64,000 nucleotides of DNA. Origin: Kryptolebias marmoratus. Lineage: Eukaryota; Chordata; Actinopteri; Cyprinodontiformes; Rivulidae. A program made the translations under genes and the position numbers. The notes under the pieces were generated by a model. That model was given only the letters and a program-made list of their open reading frames with translations. It was not told where the DNA came from and did no database searches. Shown here piece by piece: positions 35,133-47,340 of this stretch (the stretch's first letter is position 1; each line of letters starts with the position of its first letter). Location of the stretch: NCBI RefSeq assembly GCF_001649575.2, contig NC_051445.1:6637931-6701930 (forward strand), read 5' to 3'.

Positions 35133-36883
35133 AAACTTAAAAACCTTTTGAAGCATGATTTTGACACATAAAACACTATTACAATAAACCTTTTTCATTT
35201 TTGCAACTGTTTACTTAATATTTCTAAGGCATACTCGGATTGTTCTGTTATTTTGATTTATTGTATCTAGTAAGTTCACCGCTAAAGACTAAGATATAAT
35301 GATTAAATTAAATGAGAGAAATATAGTTTGCACAGTGTACACTTGGATTGCCACTTCATCAGTAACATCCCTGTGTGCTTTTCTTCATTAATATGACTTA
35401 ATTTGTCAAAAAAGTTTTCCAACCAGAGATAGTGCAATTAAAGATCAATCAAAAATGTAACTGTTGCATCAGTCCATAATCCACAACAGAAACCTAAAGC
35501 TTGCATGTAGCATGAAAGCCAACCTCCCCCACCCCCTCTGTTGAGTGGGACTTCATTTAGGGACAGACCAGAGACAATGAATGGATAGGTGGTGGTGGGA
35601 AGGAGTGAGGGCATGGTGGGACTCCACTCCAATTTTATCTCAAGTGGGCTTAAGATGGTTGAGAAGTGCACTTTCGTTCAAAGAAGGCAAATTAATGTTC
35701 TTCTTCCCCAAACATAATATTGTCAGAGAGTTGCTCAATAGGAGCCTCTCAGCAGTGTTTCTAAGGGTGTGTGTGCACTTACACTATGTTTGTGTGGGTG
35801 TGTATGTGTGAAAATGTGTGGCCATGACAGCCTCACTTAACCTTCTGTCGTCGTTCCGTAGGAAAGGTGGAACCTCCTCCTGGTCCTCCTTCAAGGTCAG
35901 GGTGGAGTTTCTAAAAGACACTCATTCAGTCAATTTTACCTCCTTATTTAGGCAAAGAATATCTCTTTTAACCTTTTCCTTTGATTCTCCAGCCTTACGT
36001 CAATTACAAATGCATCTTTTGACTATGATGGGGTCTTTGGAAAGAAAGGAAAAGACAAAAAAGGATAACAGCATGGTTTTAAATGAATGGCAATGCAATT
36101 TAGGCCACCAAGAAGTTGATAGCAGCTTGGATTCATCACACTTTTATGTAACTTTTTGCTCCAAGCAGGTTCTTTCTCTTTGTGAAACATTTTCATTTAA
36201 ATTTTAGACACACACTAGCAGCATGGAGTTTAAAAAATAAGCTTTTATTTAATTTGATTTAGTTATTTAAAACACATCATTCTTTTATTTTCAATGCATT
36301 TAAATTATGTAAAAGTGAAAATTATGCAAAAGTCTTCTATTTTGAGACAACTAGACCAATAAAATAAATAGACAAGTGTCAAACACAGACTAAGGCAATC
36401 CTAGCTATAAGAGTGAAGTTTTTTTATGTAGGTCACAATATGTGGAGCAATTTCAACAGATGGGCTGCAGAGTACTCCCCAGGCGAACAGAAGTTAGGTT
36501 TTCCTTTTTCCTGCTCTTGAATTTACACTCTGCCCACTCTAAGCACTTTAAAGAAATATAGAAAAAGAAGTTTCATAAGAATCAAATAAGCAATATTTGT
36601 AAAATGTCAGCTTAAAAAAGTCTAAAAACAAAAGGACAACAAAAAAATGTATTGAAAGGCAAAAATGTAGGAAACAATGGTGGTAAATTGTAGATGAGTG
36701 AGAGGCAATAATGGGAGTCCTGTTGGCACCTTGAAAAGTCTTGCCACACAGAAATTCAAGTTCTGTTTTTTTAATGCACAGGGTGCCCAAAGGGCAGAAA
36801 ATGGCACAGAATATTTGATTTAAAAAGACAGTATTGGAGAGTGCTGTTTGTTGGCCTATTGGTCCAACAACCACATGAATGAA
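35133..36883. other. Unique non-coding stretch
   Basis: AT-rich, gene-free. The 129-codon plus frame at 35818-36207 is one of the longest in the window, but its composition (Ser/Leu/Lys/Phe) and lack of splice context argue against a gene. No repeat family is recognised. Confidence 0.5.
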
Positions 36884-36889
36884 CCCCCC

Positions 36890-36926
<37 letters not shown>
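36884..36926. repeat. C homopolymer plus (AC)n microsatellite
   Basis: Nine C (36884-36892) pass directly into 17 AC units (36893-36926). The 153-codon minus frame here, the longest in the window, translates this tract as Cys-Val repeats and is discounted. Confidence 0.96.
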
Positions 36927-36928
<2 letters not shown>

Positions 36929-39900
36929 ATTGTACAAAGAAACACAGTAGTTGGTGGTGGAATGCAAAAAAAGAGCATGTGTGTATGTGTGTGAGAGAGC
37001 CAGAAACATCGAAAAAGACAGTTAAAGGTACAGTGTCTGAATGTAGAGGGGGTCCCATATAATGGAGAGGCTCCACCTGTTTACACTTCTTTGCCCCTAG
37101 CATTCTTCAGCAGGCCCCTTTAGAGGGCCTCATTGCCGGCAGGCAGCTAACTGCTCTTTGGGAGCATTCCACAGGGACCACAAAAACAGCTGAACCTTCC
37201 TGAAAGGGAGAGGGAGAGGGAGGAGTGTGGGGAGATGTGGTTATGACGAATAGGCAAGCTAGAGCAAGAATAAAAGCAATAAAACTAAGTGGAGAAAGCA
37301 AGCAAACAGGCAGAGACGACTTAAAAGAGTGTATCACTAGTGTACGACTTCCAAACAAGCTTTTTAATGAGGTACGCCATTAATACAGAAAAGGAATAGA
37401 GAGAGAAGCAACAGAGCAGAGGGATAAAAGCAAGGAAGGCTAGCAGCATACAATAAAAAGTTTGAACAAATGGGTGAATATGTGTAAATGCAGTTTGTGT
37501 ACGAAATCATTTCATCTTTGTGTTCTGCAAATGCACAATGATCTCTGTTTGGGATGATGACAGTAGCAGGCTGAAGATGGGAATATGAAGGAGGAGGTGG
37601 AAGCGGGGTGTTTGGATAGTGGGAGGCTAACAGGCTAGATACCAGGCCTTTGTGTGCAAATTTCCCAGCAGTGCCTTACCAGTTAATTAAGGAGGTCAGG
37701 GAAAGAGGGAGAGGCAGGGAGGGAGAAGTGGAAGGTAGAGGTCAGCCCTAACGAGTTGTCCGCAGCACATGAATGAGGGGTTTGTCCTAAACTAAGCAGC
37801 AAGAGACCAAACAATGTCAGCAGCAATTAGTAACCAATGGTAGGCAACCAAGGGTCTGTTGACTGAGCAAGCAAAGGATGTGAGAAAGGAACTGGAACAT
37901 GAAGATCCAGACTCATACACATGCAAACAAACACCCAGGAAAATACAGGGTGGAGCTCGCAACAGGAGGTGGGTATGAGGCAGCAGAAAAGACATAGGCT
38001 TTGTTTTCTTCTCCGCTCTCCAAGACCTTGACCCTGCTGCCTGAATGCTTTAAAAAGCAATACTGGTAGATGGCAACAAAAGCCAAAGGTGCAGCTGTTT
38101 GATCTATATTCTGAAGTCACACAATTTAAAGCTCAAAATGTGTGATTCAATTTCTCAACACAAAATTAAAAAAGGTGACTCATTTTACAAGACAACCCAT
38201 CTTTAAAGTATGATTTATTTGTAGCTTTTGTATTTTGTTAATTATCTCATTAGAAAAGTGCCATAATGTTTCTCTTCAGACAAGTTGTTCTATTCACCTC
38301 TTCAGTAAGTCTGTTTTTTACCTTTTTCATCATCTTCTTCTATTTTCATTCTTGGCACAATATGAAGTCTCCAGTCTTTGTTTCATTCTATTCTTGGAGG
38401 TGAAGTGGTCCTCTTGTACCTCGGGCTCTAATCACTGGCTAAATCGGTGTTCTCTAGTGGTGCTGGACTGTGGTGAAAACCCGGCATCATCACAAAGAGA
38501 AGGAAAACTGCTGCGTTCAGGCTTTGTGTGCAAATATAAAAGCACACAAAAGAGGGAGCCTGAGATAGTGTCATGATTAGACTGTTTTCCTCTACAGTCT
38601 GAAATATGGATTATAATTATTTATATTGGGGTTACTGGATGGACTCTTGTGGAGAAAGAAGGGGGACGTGATGGCTGTGAGAAAGTGCAGCCTGCAAGGA
38701 AAAAAAAGATTAGGGTGGTGTTGAAAATTTTAAAAAGTTCATCTGGTTTTTAAAGATAGTCAAAGAAAGGCATAAACATGTTACATTTACATTTAATAAT
38801 AGGCAAATAAGAGCTTAGATGCACTGTCATACTGCTACAGTACTTTCCTACAGTACATGTACTTTGTAAGGTTTCTGCATGGGTATTTGAACTTTTCACT
38901 ATGTATTATGTATCAAAGTAGATATATTATGAATGCTGTCTCCATGCATTTACACAGCTCATTTACAGTAATTGCCCAATACTCGCCCTCACATATTTAT
39001 GCGCAGATCCTGTAAATATTCCCCAAATGTGCTGATAAACCAATCTCCAATCCATCCAATCAACAGACAAATCAATCCATTCAAATTCTCACTTCTGAAA
39101 TCCTGCCCCTTCTGTGCATTTTAAACCAGGAGAAAGATTCACTGGGAAAAGTCCCCCCTGTCCTTCAGAGCCATCCATATTGCTGCTCAGTCAGTAATCA
39201 AGGCATATAGGGGCTGGATGATCAGTGACAAAAGCTAGTCGGGGAGACATCAACCTGTAGGAGAAGAATTGCAGAATGGGAGGGCTGGCAGGATGAGTTC
39301 TGTAGCGAAGGAGGAGGAGTAATCAAGAATCCCATCCTGGCCCAGTCTTGAGAAATTGCCATGCAGATTTAAAGCCTATAAAAAAGGATCCTTGGACTGT
39401 TACTACCTCTGCTTCCTCTGCCTCTCACTCCTCTTCACTGCAGTGCTAATTGGACGCAGGTAGCCCCCAGATGTGGCACCCAGGTTACGGTAACCTTGGT
39501 GGTGAGATCGGCTGCTCTCCTTCATACGACTGGCTATTGATCAAAATAGCAAGGCTGGGAGTGTGATGATGTTGGGTGTGGCAGCAGAGGGGCAGAATAT
39601 GCAGCAGTGGGACATGAGGGTCCAAGACAGCCCCCCAAAAGGATAACAAATCACCTTCTGTGACCTAATCCGCCAGGGAGGGATGTAATGGAGCAGTGGT
39701 CATAATATACGGCGGAAGAGATGCACAGATTTGAAAAAATAAATATTTTTAAAAATAGGTAATTAAATAAAAATATACATCTGAATATTTCTTCAAAAGC
39801 TTTTTTATACTGTTTACCTGGGAAGTCGGAGCACAAGTGAAGATGTATTTTTATTTTGGGATATGGGTTATACTAAATATTAGAAGGTAGAGCTGCAGAC

Positions 39901-42900
39901 AGTGCAGTAAATGCAAATTGCAGTACAGCAAGAGTCTTATCAGCAGTATCTCACTGATCGATTGCAGTGGCTGCATTATCAATCATCCATCATCACATTG
40001 ATATCTCTGCAATACCTATAATGTTACCTGATCAGAATCATTGATCAATACTGAAACAGGATTGATCCTTCATGCCAGCCAGAGTGGATGACATTGATGC
40101 AGAAAAGTGGCAGAGATGTAAAACATTTGCAAATGCGCAGCAGACACACTTATATCTCTTCATACAAAAAAAATTTAACATAAAATTCAAAATACAGTGC
40201 AAGAATTGGAGCCAACCTCAGTGGAATATAGTTATATATCCAAAATTTAAAGCAAAGGCAATCTGATTTGTGCTACAAATAAATGTTTCACGTTGCCTTT
40301 TACTGTGTAATTACCTCTGATCCTACATTTGTGATAACTGGTTTCCTTCTTACTGGAGAATACTGAGCTGGTGGCTTGTATTCAGCAGGGAAAACAAGCA
40401 GCTGCTGTACAGTACCACTCAAAGACTTTTCTGCATTGGACCTTAATCATCCCGGCTCAGTGTGAATGTGCATATAGGGAGATTTGTGTGAAAGCGTGTT
40501 GTAAATGTATGTGCATGCATGTCTTCCATTGGGTATTTTCAAATAAGTGTGTATATTTCTGCTTTGTGCTTATGTGTGTGTGTCAGACAGAGAGACTGAG
40601 AGAGAAACCCGTCCCTCCAATTCCCCTGTGAAACCCTCTACACCAATTTTCAGCCATGGGCAATCACTCACTCAGCATACACATCTACATAGAGGCTGAT
40701 TAGATCCTCCGTGGGCTTTACCATGTGACCGGAGCTCCTCATCTACTGTACGTGCCTCCCCTTTGTGCTCCTATTCTAATACTACAGTCAGTGAGGGGAG
40801 AAGGTGGGGTGCTATGCATGATCTACATACAGTTATGATACATAGGTAACCTCCAAGGGGCAAATCAGAGATCTTCGCTGTTATGTTTCCCTTTGAATTC
40901 AAGAAGAATCCATCATTTTTGCATGCCCATTATTGGTAGAGGTGATATGTCTTCTAGTTTTAGATGTCCTTGCATCTGGGTAGTGGTTATTCAGTACATA
41001 CTGCAAAGAAATGACTGATATGAATGGATCCAGGGTTATAGACTTGGTTAGATAGATTAGCGCTTAAAAGAATGTCCACCCTCAAGCTGTGATGTTAACA
41101 TGGGGCACCGTGTGCTGAGAGTTCATTAGTGTAATTGCCATAATATTACCCATTGGCGTAGTCATAATGTATAGAATATTAATGCCATAAATCTCCATTT
41201 GTCGTCCATCCAGCAGACCAACACTGTCCCCAACTTCTTTCCATATTAACAAAAATTGTTACTTTTTTGTGAGAGGCATTAAAAATGATGGCCTCTGTTG
41301 TCACAGGCCTCCTCTTCTTGTAAAGTAACACATTTTTATACATTCATTTTCTTCGGAAGAAAACAACATCCTTAACACCTCCTCATGTGTACAATAAATC
41401 TGGCTCCTTGCCATTCTGGGGTCATGACTGCCATTCAAAGACTAGAATGATGTGTTGGTGGGAATTCAAGATGACTTTCTGAAATCGTCCTGTTAGTCTC
41501 AAAATGAATCAATGAATACTTGGGGCACTGATGGCTTTTGAGTGAAACACTGATAAGTCAGTTTTCACTTCATTCAATGGGCTGTTTTATGACTAAGCAC
41601 CTCCAATTAGGCAAATGTGTAGCACTTCAGAGGTCAGAAATTTCACGTTCACATCTTTAATCTTTGTTTCCTACAAGATTATAGTCATTATAAACTTCAG
41701 AAGTATCACAAATATAATATACATTCAGTCATATAGAAATTATTCATTCAGCTATTTCAAGGTTAGAGGGTAAGGACATCCACCAGTGTTTATTTAAAGG
41801 CCACAGAACAGTCTGAAGGTACAGAATCCTTAAGGCATTTATAGTGTTGCTTTAACATTTAAGTAGGCATTAGAAAGGGGAGGCTGCAATAGTATAGCAC
41901 CCATTTTTTCATTTATTGATCTGACCTTCTGCTGCTGAAAATACCTCTGCATTTTCTTCCACAGTCATACCTTTAATGTTCTTGGCTGTGCCCTTATTAC
42001 ACATTCTGAAGTTCCTAGAAATGGTATGAAAAATTGTCAACATTTAGAAAAGTAATTTACTGTTCTTTATTAATTATTTTTAAGCAAAATACAAACCGCA
42101 ATTGTATGTAAATTCTCTGCAGGAGAGCTAATTAGAAAAGTCTGCTCAGTCACCCACACTCTAACAGTATGTCACTTCTTTCTGGCAAATTTATAAAAGA
42201 CTATAGAGTTTTACTTCATGGCATGTAGCCTCCTGTCGGTAACCCACCATTTATCAATAGTGAGAAGCCGATAGAAGATAATAGAAGATTTATCTCAGTA
42301 CGTCAAACCACTAAATGCCTATTAAACACCTTTACACATCATCCTCTTTGCAACTTCTTACATTGTCTCTCTTTACTTCCCGTTTTCTTCCACACTAAAG
42401 GAGTGAGAGAGTTGAAGAGGTAGCAGGGAATAGTTAGTGACAAAACAGGTTTTAGAGTTTGTTAGATAAGATGCAAAAGAACAGGATCTGAACAAAGCTG
42501 CTCACATGATCAGAACTGTTGGCAAACATGAGAATTTATTTTAAAGTGTGTATCTGACCTTACACAGATCATAAAAGTAATTTTCAGTTGTTGACACGTT
42601 TTTAAAATAACATATGCTCCTTATTCATGTTTCATAAAGCATCTGTTGTCATGTTGTTGTTTTTTTAGGCTGGAGTCTTAACTTTTTACTTAGAATTTTT
42701 GTTACTAGTCGATGAGGGTTATTTCTGTGAGTGAAATTTTGCACTAACTGTAATGTAAAGAACATGTTGTAATGTTAAAGGACATGACAATTTTTGTACA
42801 TACAAGAGTTGGTCACTTATTGGGTGGAGGGCATTTGAAAGATGGGGAAGTTTGGTTCTTAAGCTGAATACAATTCCCTCTTAGGTTGCAGGTTTTGTTT

Positions 42901-43049
42901 ACACGCTTACCTTACACCTTGCCCAGTTCAAACCTCTCGTGTACAGGGCATGCTGTTGCTTGTGTACATCCCTTGACTTTTCATGCAAATTTATGTTTAA
43001 GCGTACACTTATTTGTGTGTCCGAAGAAGAACACAAACACGCACACACG
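36927..43049. other. Long unique non-coding stretch
   Basis: Purine-rich tracts lie at 37200-37225 and 37690-37740. About 39940-40075 has repeated TGATC/TTGATC words. About 40660-40760 and 41080-41250 are unique blocks with interspersed AATTG/TAAT cores. I see no gene; frames are short, unspliced and compositionally ordinary. Confidence 0.5.
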
Positions 43050-43090
43050 TGGGGGTGGGGGGAGACCTAGAAGAGGGATTGTAGGGGGGT
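43050..43090 (+). other. Possible G-quadruplex-forming sequence
   Basis: Four G runs (5, 6, 3 and 6 G) lie within about 41 bases, with loops of 1, about 12 and about 6 bases. The long middle loop makes it a non-canonical motif. GGTGG repeats follow to 43110. Confidence 0.4.
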
Positions 43091-44329
43091 ACTGGTGGTG
43101 GTGGTGTTGGTGCAAGGCGGTGACAGAAATTGAGGGGGACGGGGTGGCAGCTGCAGGCTGCTCGGTGCACTGTCAGAGCGGAATGATTAATGAATGGCGG
43201 CCCCAGCTGAGCCTAACCTTTGGAGAACTGCACAGGACATCTGCAGAACTGTCAGCGCTCTGACAAGGACAGAGCTGAACAACCAATTATTTCGCCATCA
43301 CTAAGGTGGGCTGTCAGCTTAATCCTAGCCATTCACTTAGGCAAGGACAGGCAAATTTCTCCTTTACATACACACACACACTAAGCAACCCATGGTCCTG
43401 CATGGACATACACACAAGTGAACAAACATCTACACATGGACAAGAACACATGCCTATGTGGACATGTACACAAAGCAGTCTGGTGCACTCGTGGAATCAC
43501 ACACTCACATATTCACACACAGGCATAAGGTCCTGAACAAAATAAAGTTAACCCCTCCGGTGCTGGTAGTGGCAGACCCATGCAGGTGACATATATTAAG
43601 GAAAGCTGGGCAAGCAGGGAAGGTTTAATGATGACAAAACAGCACTGGTGGATGCTGGATAGTGCAGCAAGCTGGACATGGGTGGGGCCGCTCTGTGTCT
43701 GGGATGGGATGTGTTGGGAACAAGGGGGAGAGGGGAGAATGGAGGGAGGGTTGCTGGGAACAAGAGAGGGAGGGGTGAATGGCCATACGTCTGCTGGCTT
43801 CATTAATATGATAAAGCAGAATTTAATACAGCAAAATTTTAAATACTCAAAAATCATAAAAGATGTAGATCACACTCTGACTCTTTGAAAAAGTTACAAT
43901 CGGCATAATTTTACTTTAAATTTATTTGAGATTGGAACACTTAAAATGAAGTGCATGGAGACACAACATGACATTAAATGATCGGTACATTTTGCGTGTA
44001 GGACATTTTAAATTCTTCAGAGTGGAAGGGAGGAAAAGTATTGATTGACCTTTTAAATTATACTAAATGGATCTTGTCGCACTGAGGAAGATTAAAAAGA
44101 ACATTTGAATAAAACATGATGATGAAACTCATGATATCTCATCATGTCATATGAAGAAAAAGTTGTCAGAGTTTTAAATGCTCATGCAGGAGGAAACACT
44201 TCAGTCTGATATGTATTACTCCTTTTATAGGTTAAACAAGGAAACATTTACTCAAGATCAAATAATCTGATAGAATAAAATATTTAAAAAAATGTTTATT
44301 TTAATAGTCTGCTATGACACCTTTTCCAC
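43091..44329. other. Unique stretch with a small tandem duplication
   Basis: About 43140-43300 is unique with a balanced composition (TGATTAATGAATGGCGGCC). A G/A-rich segment repeats at about 43714 and 43754 (period 40 bp): both units read TGGGAACAAG, a purine run, then GAATGG. The remainder is AT-rich; no gene is recognised. Confidence 0.5.
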
Positions 44330-44720
44330 TATGTTTCTACAATTTGTCAAAAGAAGAATTAATTATTTTAGTGTAATTAGGACTAATGAGGTTATGATCA
44401 CTAGTCCTACTGATTGTTTCAGTAATAACAAAAGTGTATGAGACGAAAATGTGTTTGCATTTACATTCTTCATTCATCATCTGCATCTGTGTTTGTGTAG
44501 AGCATGAGCGGAGCTGGGTGCTGATGGGCGGTACGAGTGACTGATTGGGATTAGATTGAGGCGTTACTGAGGTGATAAAAGATTGAGCGTGGCTATGAAG
44601 CTTATTGACAGGCTGCTGATGAGGCCAGAGAGAGGGAATGATAAAGAAAGCTGCGGAAATTAATAAGCGGATAGAAATCAATTAACTTAAAAATTGTCCC
44701 TCATCGATAGCTAACCACAT
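44330..44720. promoter_or_regulatory. Homeodomain-core-rich block, possible enhancer
   Basis: Unique sequence with many TAAT/ATTA cores: GAATTAATTATTTTAG, GTGTAATTAGGACTAATGAG, GAAATTAATAAGCGG and AATCAATTAAC. CATCGAT and AAGCTTATTGACAGG lie between them. A 114-codon minus frame runs through it but has no splice or start support. Clusters like this are common in developmental enhancers; here this is inference only. Confidence 0.28.
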
Positions 44721-47253
44721 GTGTGCGTATGTGGCTTTGTGGCATATCTTATCATAAATCTGGGACTGTGTTCTCATGCATTTACCTGCAGTAACTTTTT
44801 TCTGTGCTTTGGAATAGTCAGCCCCCTACTTCAAGACAACTGCAACATAAAATGCAAAATCCAGTCTCTTGACTCCTAAATGCGCCTTAGTTGGTATAAA
44901 TTTATGACAGAAGCAGCAACTACTGTTTGTGAATGGTTTAAGGCTTTTAACTCCAAAACACATTTGACTATGAGCATTCTAATACCTCTTTAAAATTTAC
45001 AAGTCAAACAATTATGTTTGCAACATTTACAACTCTGGTGTCTTCTGTGGAATCCCATTAGGTTTGTTAAACGGTACTTAGTAGCCCACAATGTTAATCC
45101 AGAGAGGAGTACACAGAAGTAGATATTAGCTAAATTTTTCATTAAAATGTTTGAACAATTCCAGGTGGGAGTGGACTGATGTAATATTTCTATGAAAACT
45201 TAAGTCTCAACCTGTTAACAGCTTTAAGAGTTTTGCACTCATGAATACAGACACATACACACACACATCCAGAGTGTATTCATTAGTAGCTTAGTCCAAG
45301 CAAGGGCTGTCTCCTGTCCCAGACAAACTGCAGGAGGAGGTGTCTGGCTGCTTGCTTTTAAACTGGGTTAGTGGACCAGAGAGGAAGGGAAAGAATGAGA
45401 GAGGGAGATAGGGCATGAGAGAGAATTTGAAGTCTAAAACTGGGACGAGGTACATGAGAAGAATTTTTTTTCATCAATTGCAGTGGCACTCCCTACTGTG
45501 CACCCCTTTATGGCACATACACGGGTATATGTGTGTGTTTTTGTACAAGCTCCACTGCACAGTATGCATGTGGCTGAAGTAGACGCCTCTTGCTTGGTGA
45601 GACGTCTGTTTATTACAAAAAAACTTTTATAGATGCCATTTTTAATATTTTCATACGTTAACTCCTCTGGCTTCCTAAAATGAATTGAATATTTATCTTA
45701 TGCTTTGCTCACTTCAGTCTCCTGCCCCCAGTTGATTTAGGAGCCAAATGGCAGCCCATTAACATGTGAGAATGATTGTGCAGCCTTGGGGGTTGTAGTG
45801 TGGCAACCCACAGAGAGGCTTTTCGCTGCACATCTCTCTGATTCTCAGACTCTGCACTGTCGACAAGAGTTAAGCATCAAAGGCAAGGACTAACTACCCT
45901 CACCCTGAATCGCTCCCTCTGTTTTTTTTATTTTTTTTTTATTATTTTTGGCCTCTGGGTTCACACTGTAATTTGCTGTGTCTTTCCTTCTCATCCTTTT
46001 TTGCTCTCTGTGTCTCTGTCTCTCTTCATCTCTCTCAGGACTTGCGAATGAGGAGAGAGAGGTGATGAGGTCAAAGTGAATCTTCTCCTCACTGAGGATG
46101 ATTATGTCGTAACCTGCCGTTATTCAAAGGAGCAAACCCCATGGCCATGAGCGGGCCTGCCAGCCACGTGTCGGCAATGAGAGGGCGACACCTTGATGGA
46201 ACGAGATGGAGAAAAGCCATCCAGTCAAATGAACTCCCAGGGTCAAATGTACAATGCCTTTTCTCTGTGTTTTGTGTGACTCACTTCTGCCATAGAGCTT
46301 GTTGTTTTCTAATGGCCAATCTTAGACTCTAAAATTGATTGGAATGACATCACTGGGAACAGACATTCAATTTTAAAGTCACACTAGAGTTTGCTATAAC
46401 AATGAATCAAACACTCCTTGGAGATCTAATGTACCACTGGATTTTTACAAAAGTCTCATGCTGTTACAAAGCTTCTTATTAGCAGCTATTATCATTGAAT
46501 TTGACAGTTTTTAAATATTGAGATAATAAAGAACTTTACCTCAATGAGCAGGACTCAAACCTTTTAACAGAGAAAACAGTTGAGTTTTAGCTCTTTATTT
46601 TAGTCCTACCTCAAAACTTTACAATCAGCAGCCCAAGTCATATGCTGTCAGTCTTTCTGTTTTCAACCAATTGTTACAGAAAGGTGAGTTATTACAATTT
46701 AATGGAAGGATTCAAATCCACACTCATACTACGCACTAATAAACTCATAAGCACACATTTCTACGAATGGTTTCAGAAACAGGTTTTTCTTTAGCTATAA
46801 CTAGGAAGTCAGTGATCATCTATCCAAACTCTTCTGGTGACATTAACAAGTCTGTGTGAGGTGCGAACATAGCTGTTTGAGCCACGGCAAATCTTTTACA
46901 GATTTCATCACTTTTAAACAAGCCATCAGCATGTTTAATGCTCAAGAATGAGAACTGCACTGAGATACATACACCTTTAAAGCATATTCTTAAACATCAG
47001 CACTTAGCACATCCCCTAACACCTTGGGATTATACATCTACTGGGGAAAAAATGCTGCTGATATGTCAAATTTATATTTTTTCTGATCAGATTCATAAAA
47101 CCAACTATAGCTTAATTGATAGACAAGAACATCTGCCACAGTTTTGGTTGCTGGCACACTATCTGCATTAAAATTGTGGCTTAATCAGCTGTTTTCAAGT
47201 GGCATACACCAAAATGAATGAATCTTCGTGTATCCTTACTTTTTTTTTAACAG
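44721..47253. other. Unique non-coding stretch
   Basis: About 46040-46260 is unique, more GC-rich, and includes the 63-codon frame 46141-46332 (MAMSGPASHVSAMRGRHL...), which starts in a plausible ATG context but has no visible continuation. T-rich sequence lies at 45921-45948. The rest is AT-rich and featureless to me. Confidence 0.45.
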
Positions 47254-47340
47254 GAAAATACGTCAGAGCAGTCACTGTCAGTGACAACAGAACCAAGTGA
47301 GCCGAAGGGAATCACCCTGCGTGTCTGTCTCAAGGCTTAA
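47254..47340 (+). CDS. Weak candidate terminal exon with two possible readings
   Basis: A strong acceptor-like tract (CTTACTTTTTTTTTAACAG, AG at 47252-47253) precedes a segment open in two frames. Reading on the codon boundary gives ENTSEQSLSVTTEPSEPK and then GITLRVCLKA, stop at 47338-47340. Starting two bases later gives KYVRAVTVSDNRTK and a stop. Neither peptide is recognised. No poly(A) signal close enough to support a gene end was noted. It may be a non-coding conserved segment behind a chance acceptor. Confidence 0.15.
   Translation, partial: ENTSEQSLSVTTEPSEPKGITLRVCLKA

Noticed and set aside
35818..36207. 129-codon plus-strand frame
   Set aside because: Composition is like translated AT-rich non-coding DNA, and no acceptor, donor or recognisable domain is present.
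36548..37009. 153-codon minus-strand frame, longest in the window
   Set aside because: It contains a translated CA microsatellite (Cys-Val run), has no splice or promoter context, and the rest is Leu/Phe/Cys-rich chance sequence.
37021..37060. 'TTAAAGGTACAGTGTCTGAA' resembling the start of a known fish MITE
   Set aside because: Similarity stops after about 17 bases and no matching far end was found.
44114..44147. Imperfect inverted repeat (ACATGATGA and TCATCATGT)
   Set aside because: Only nine paired bases in simple AT-rich sequence; expected by chance in a window this size.
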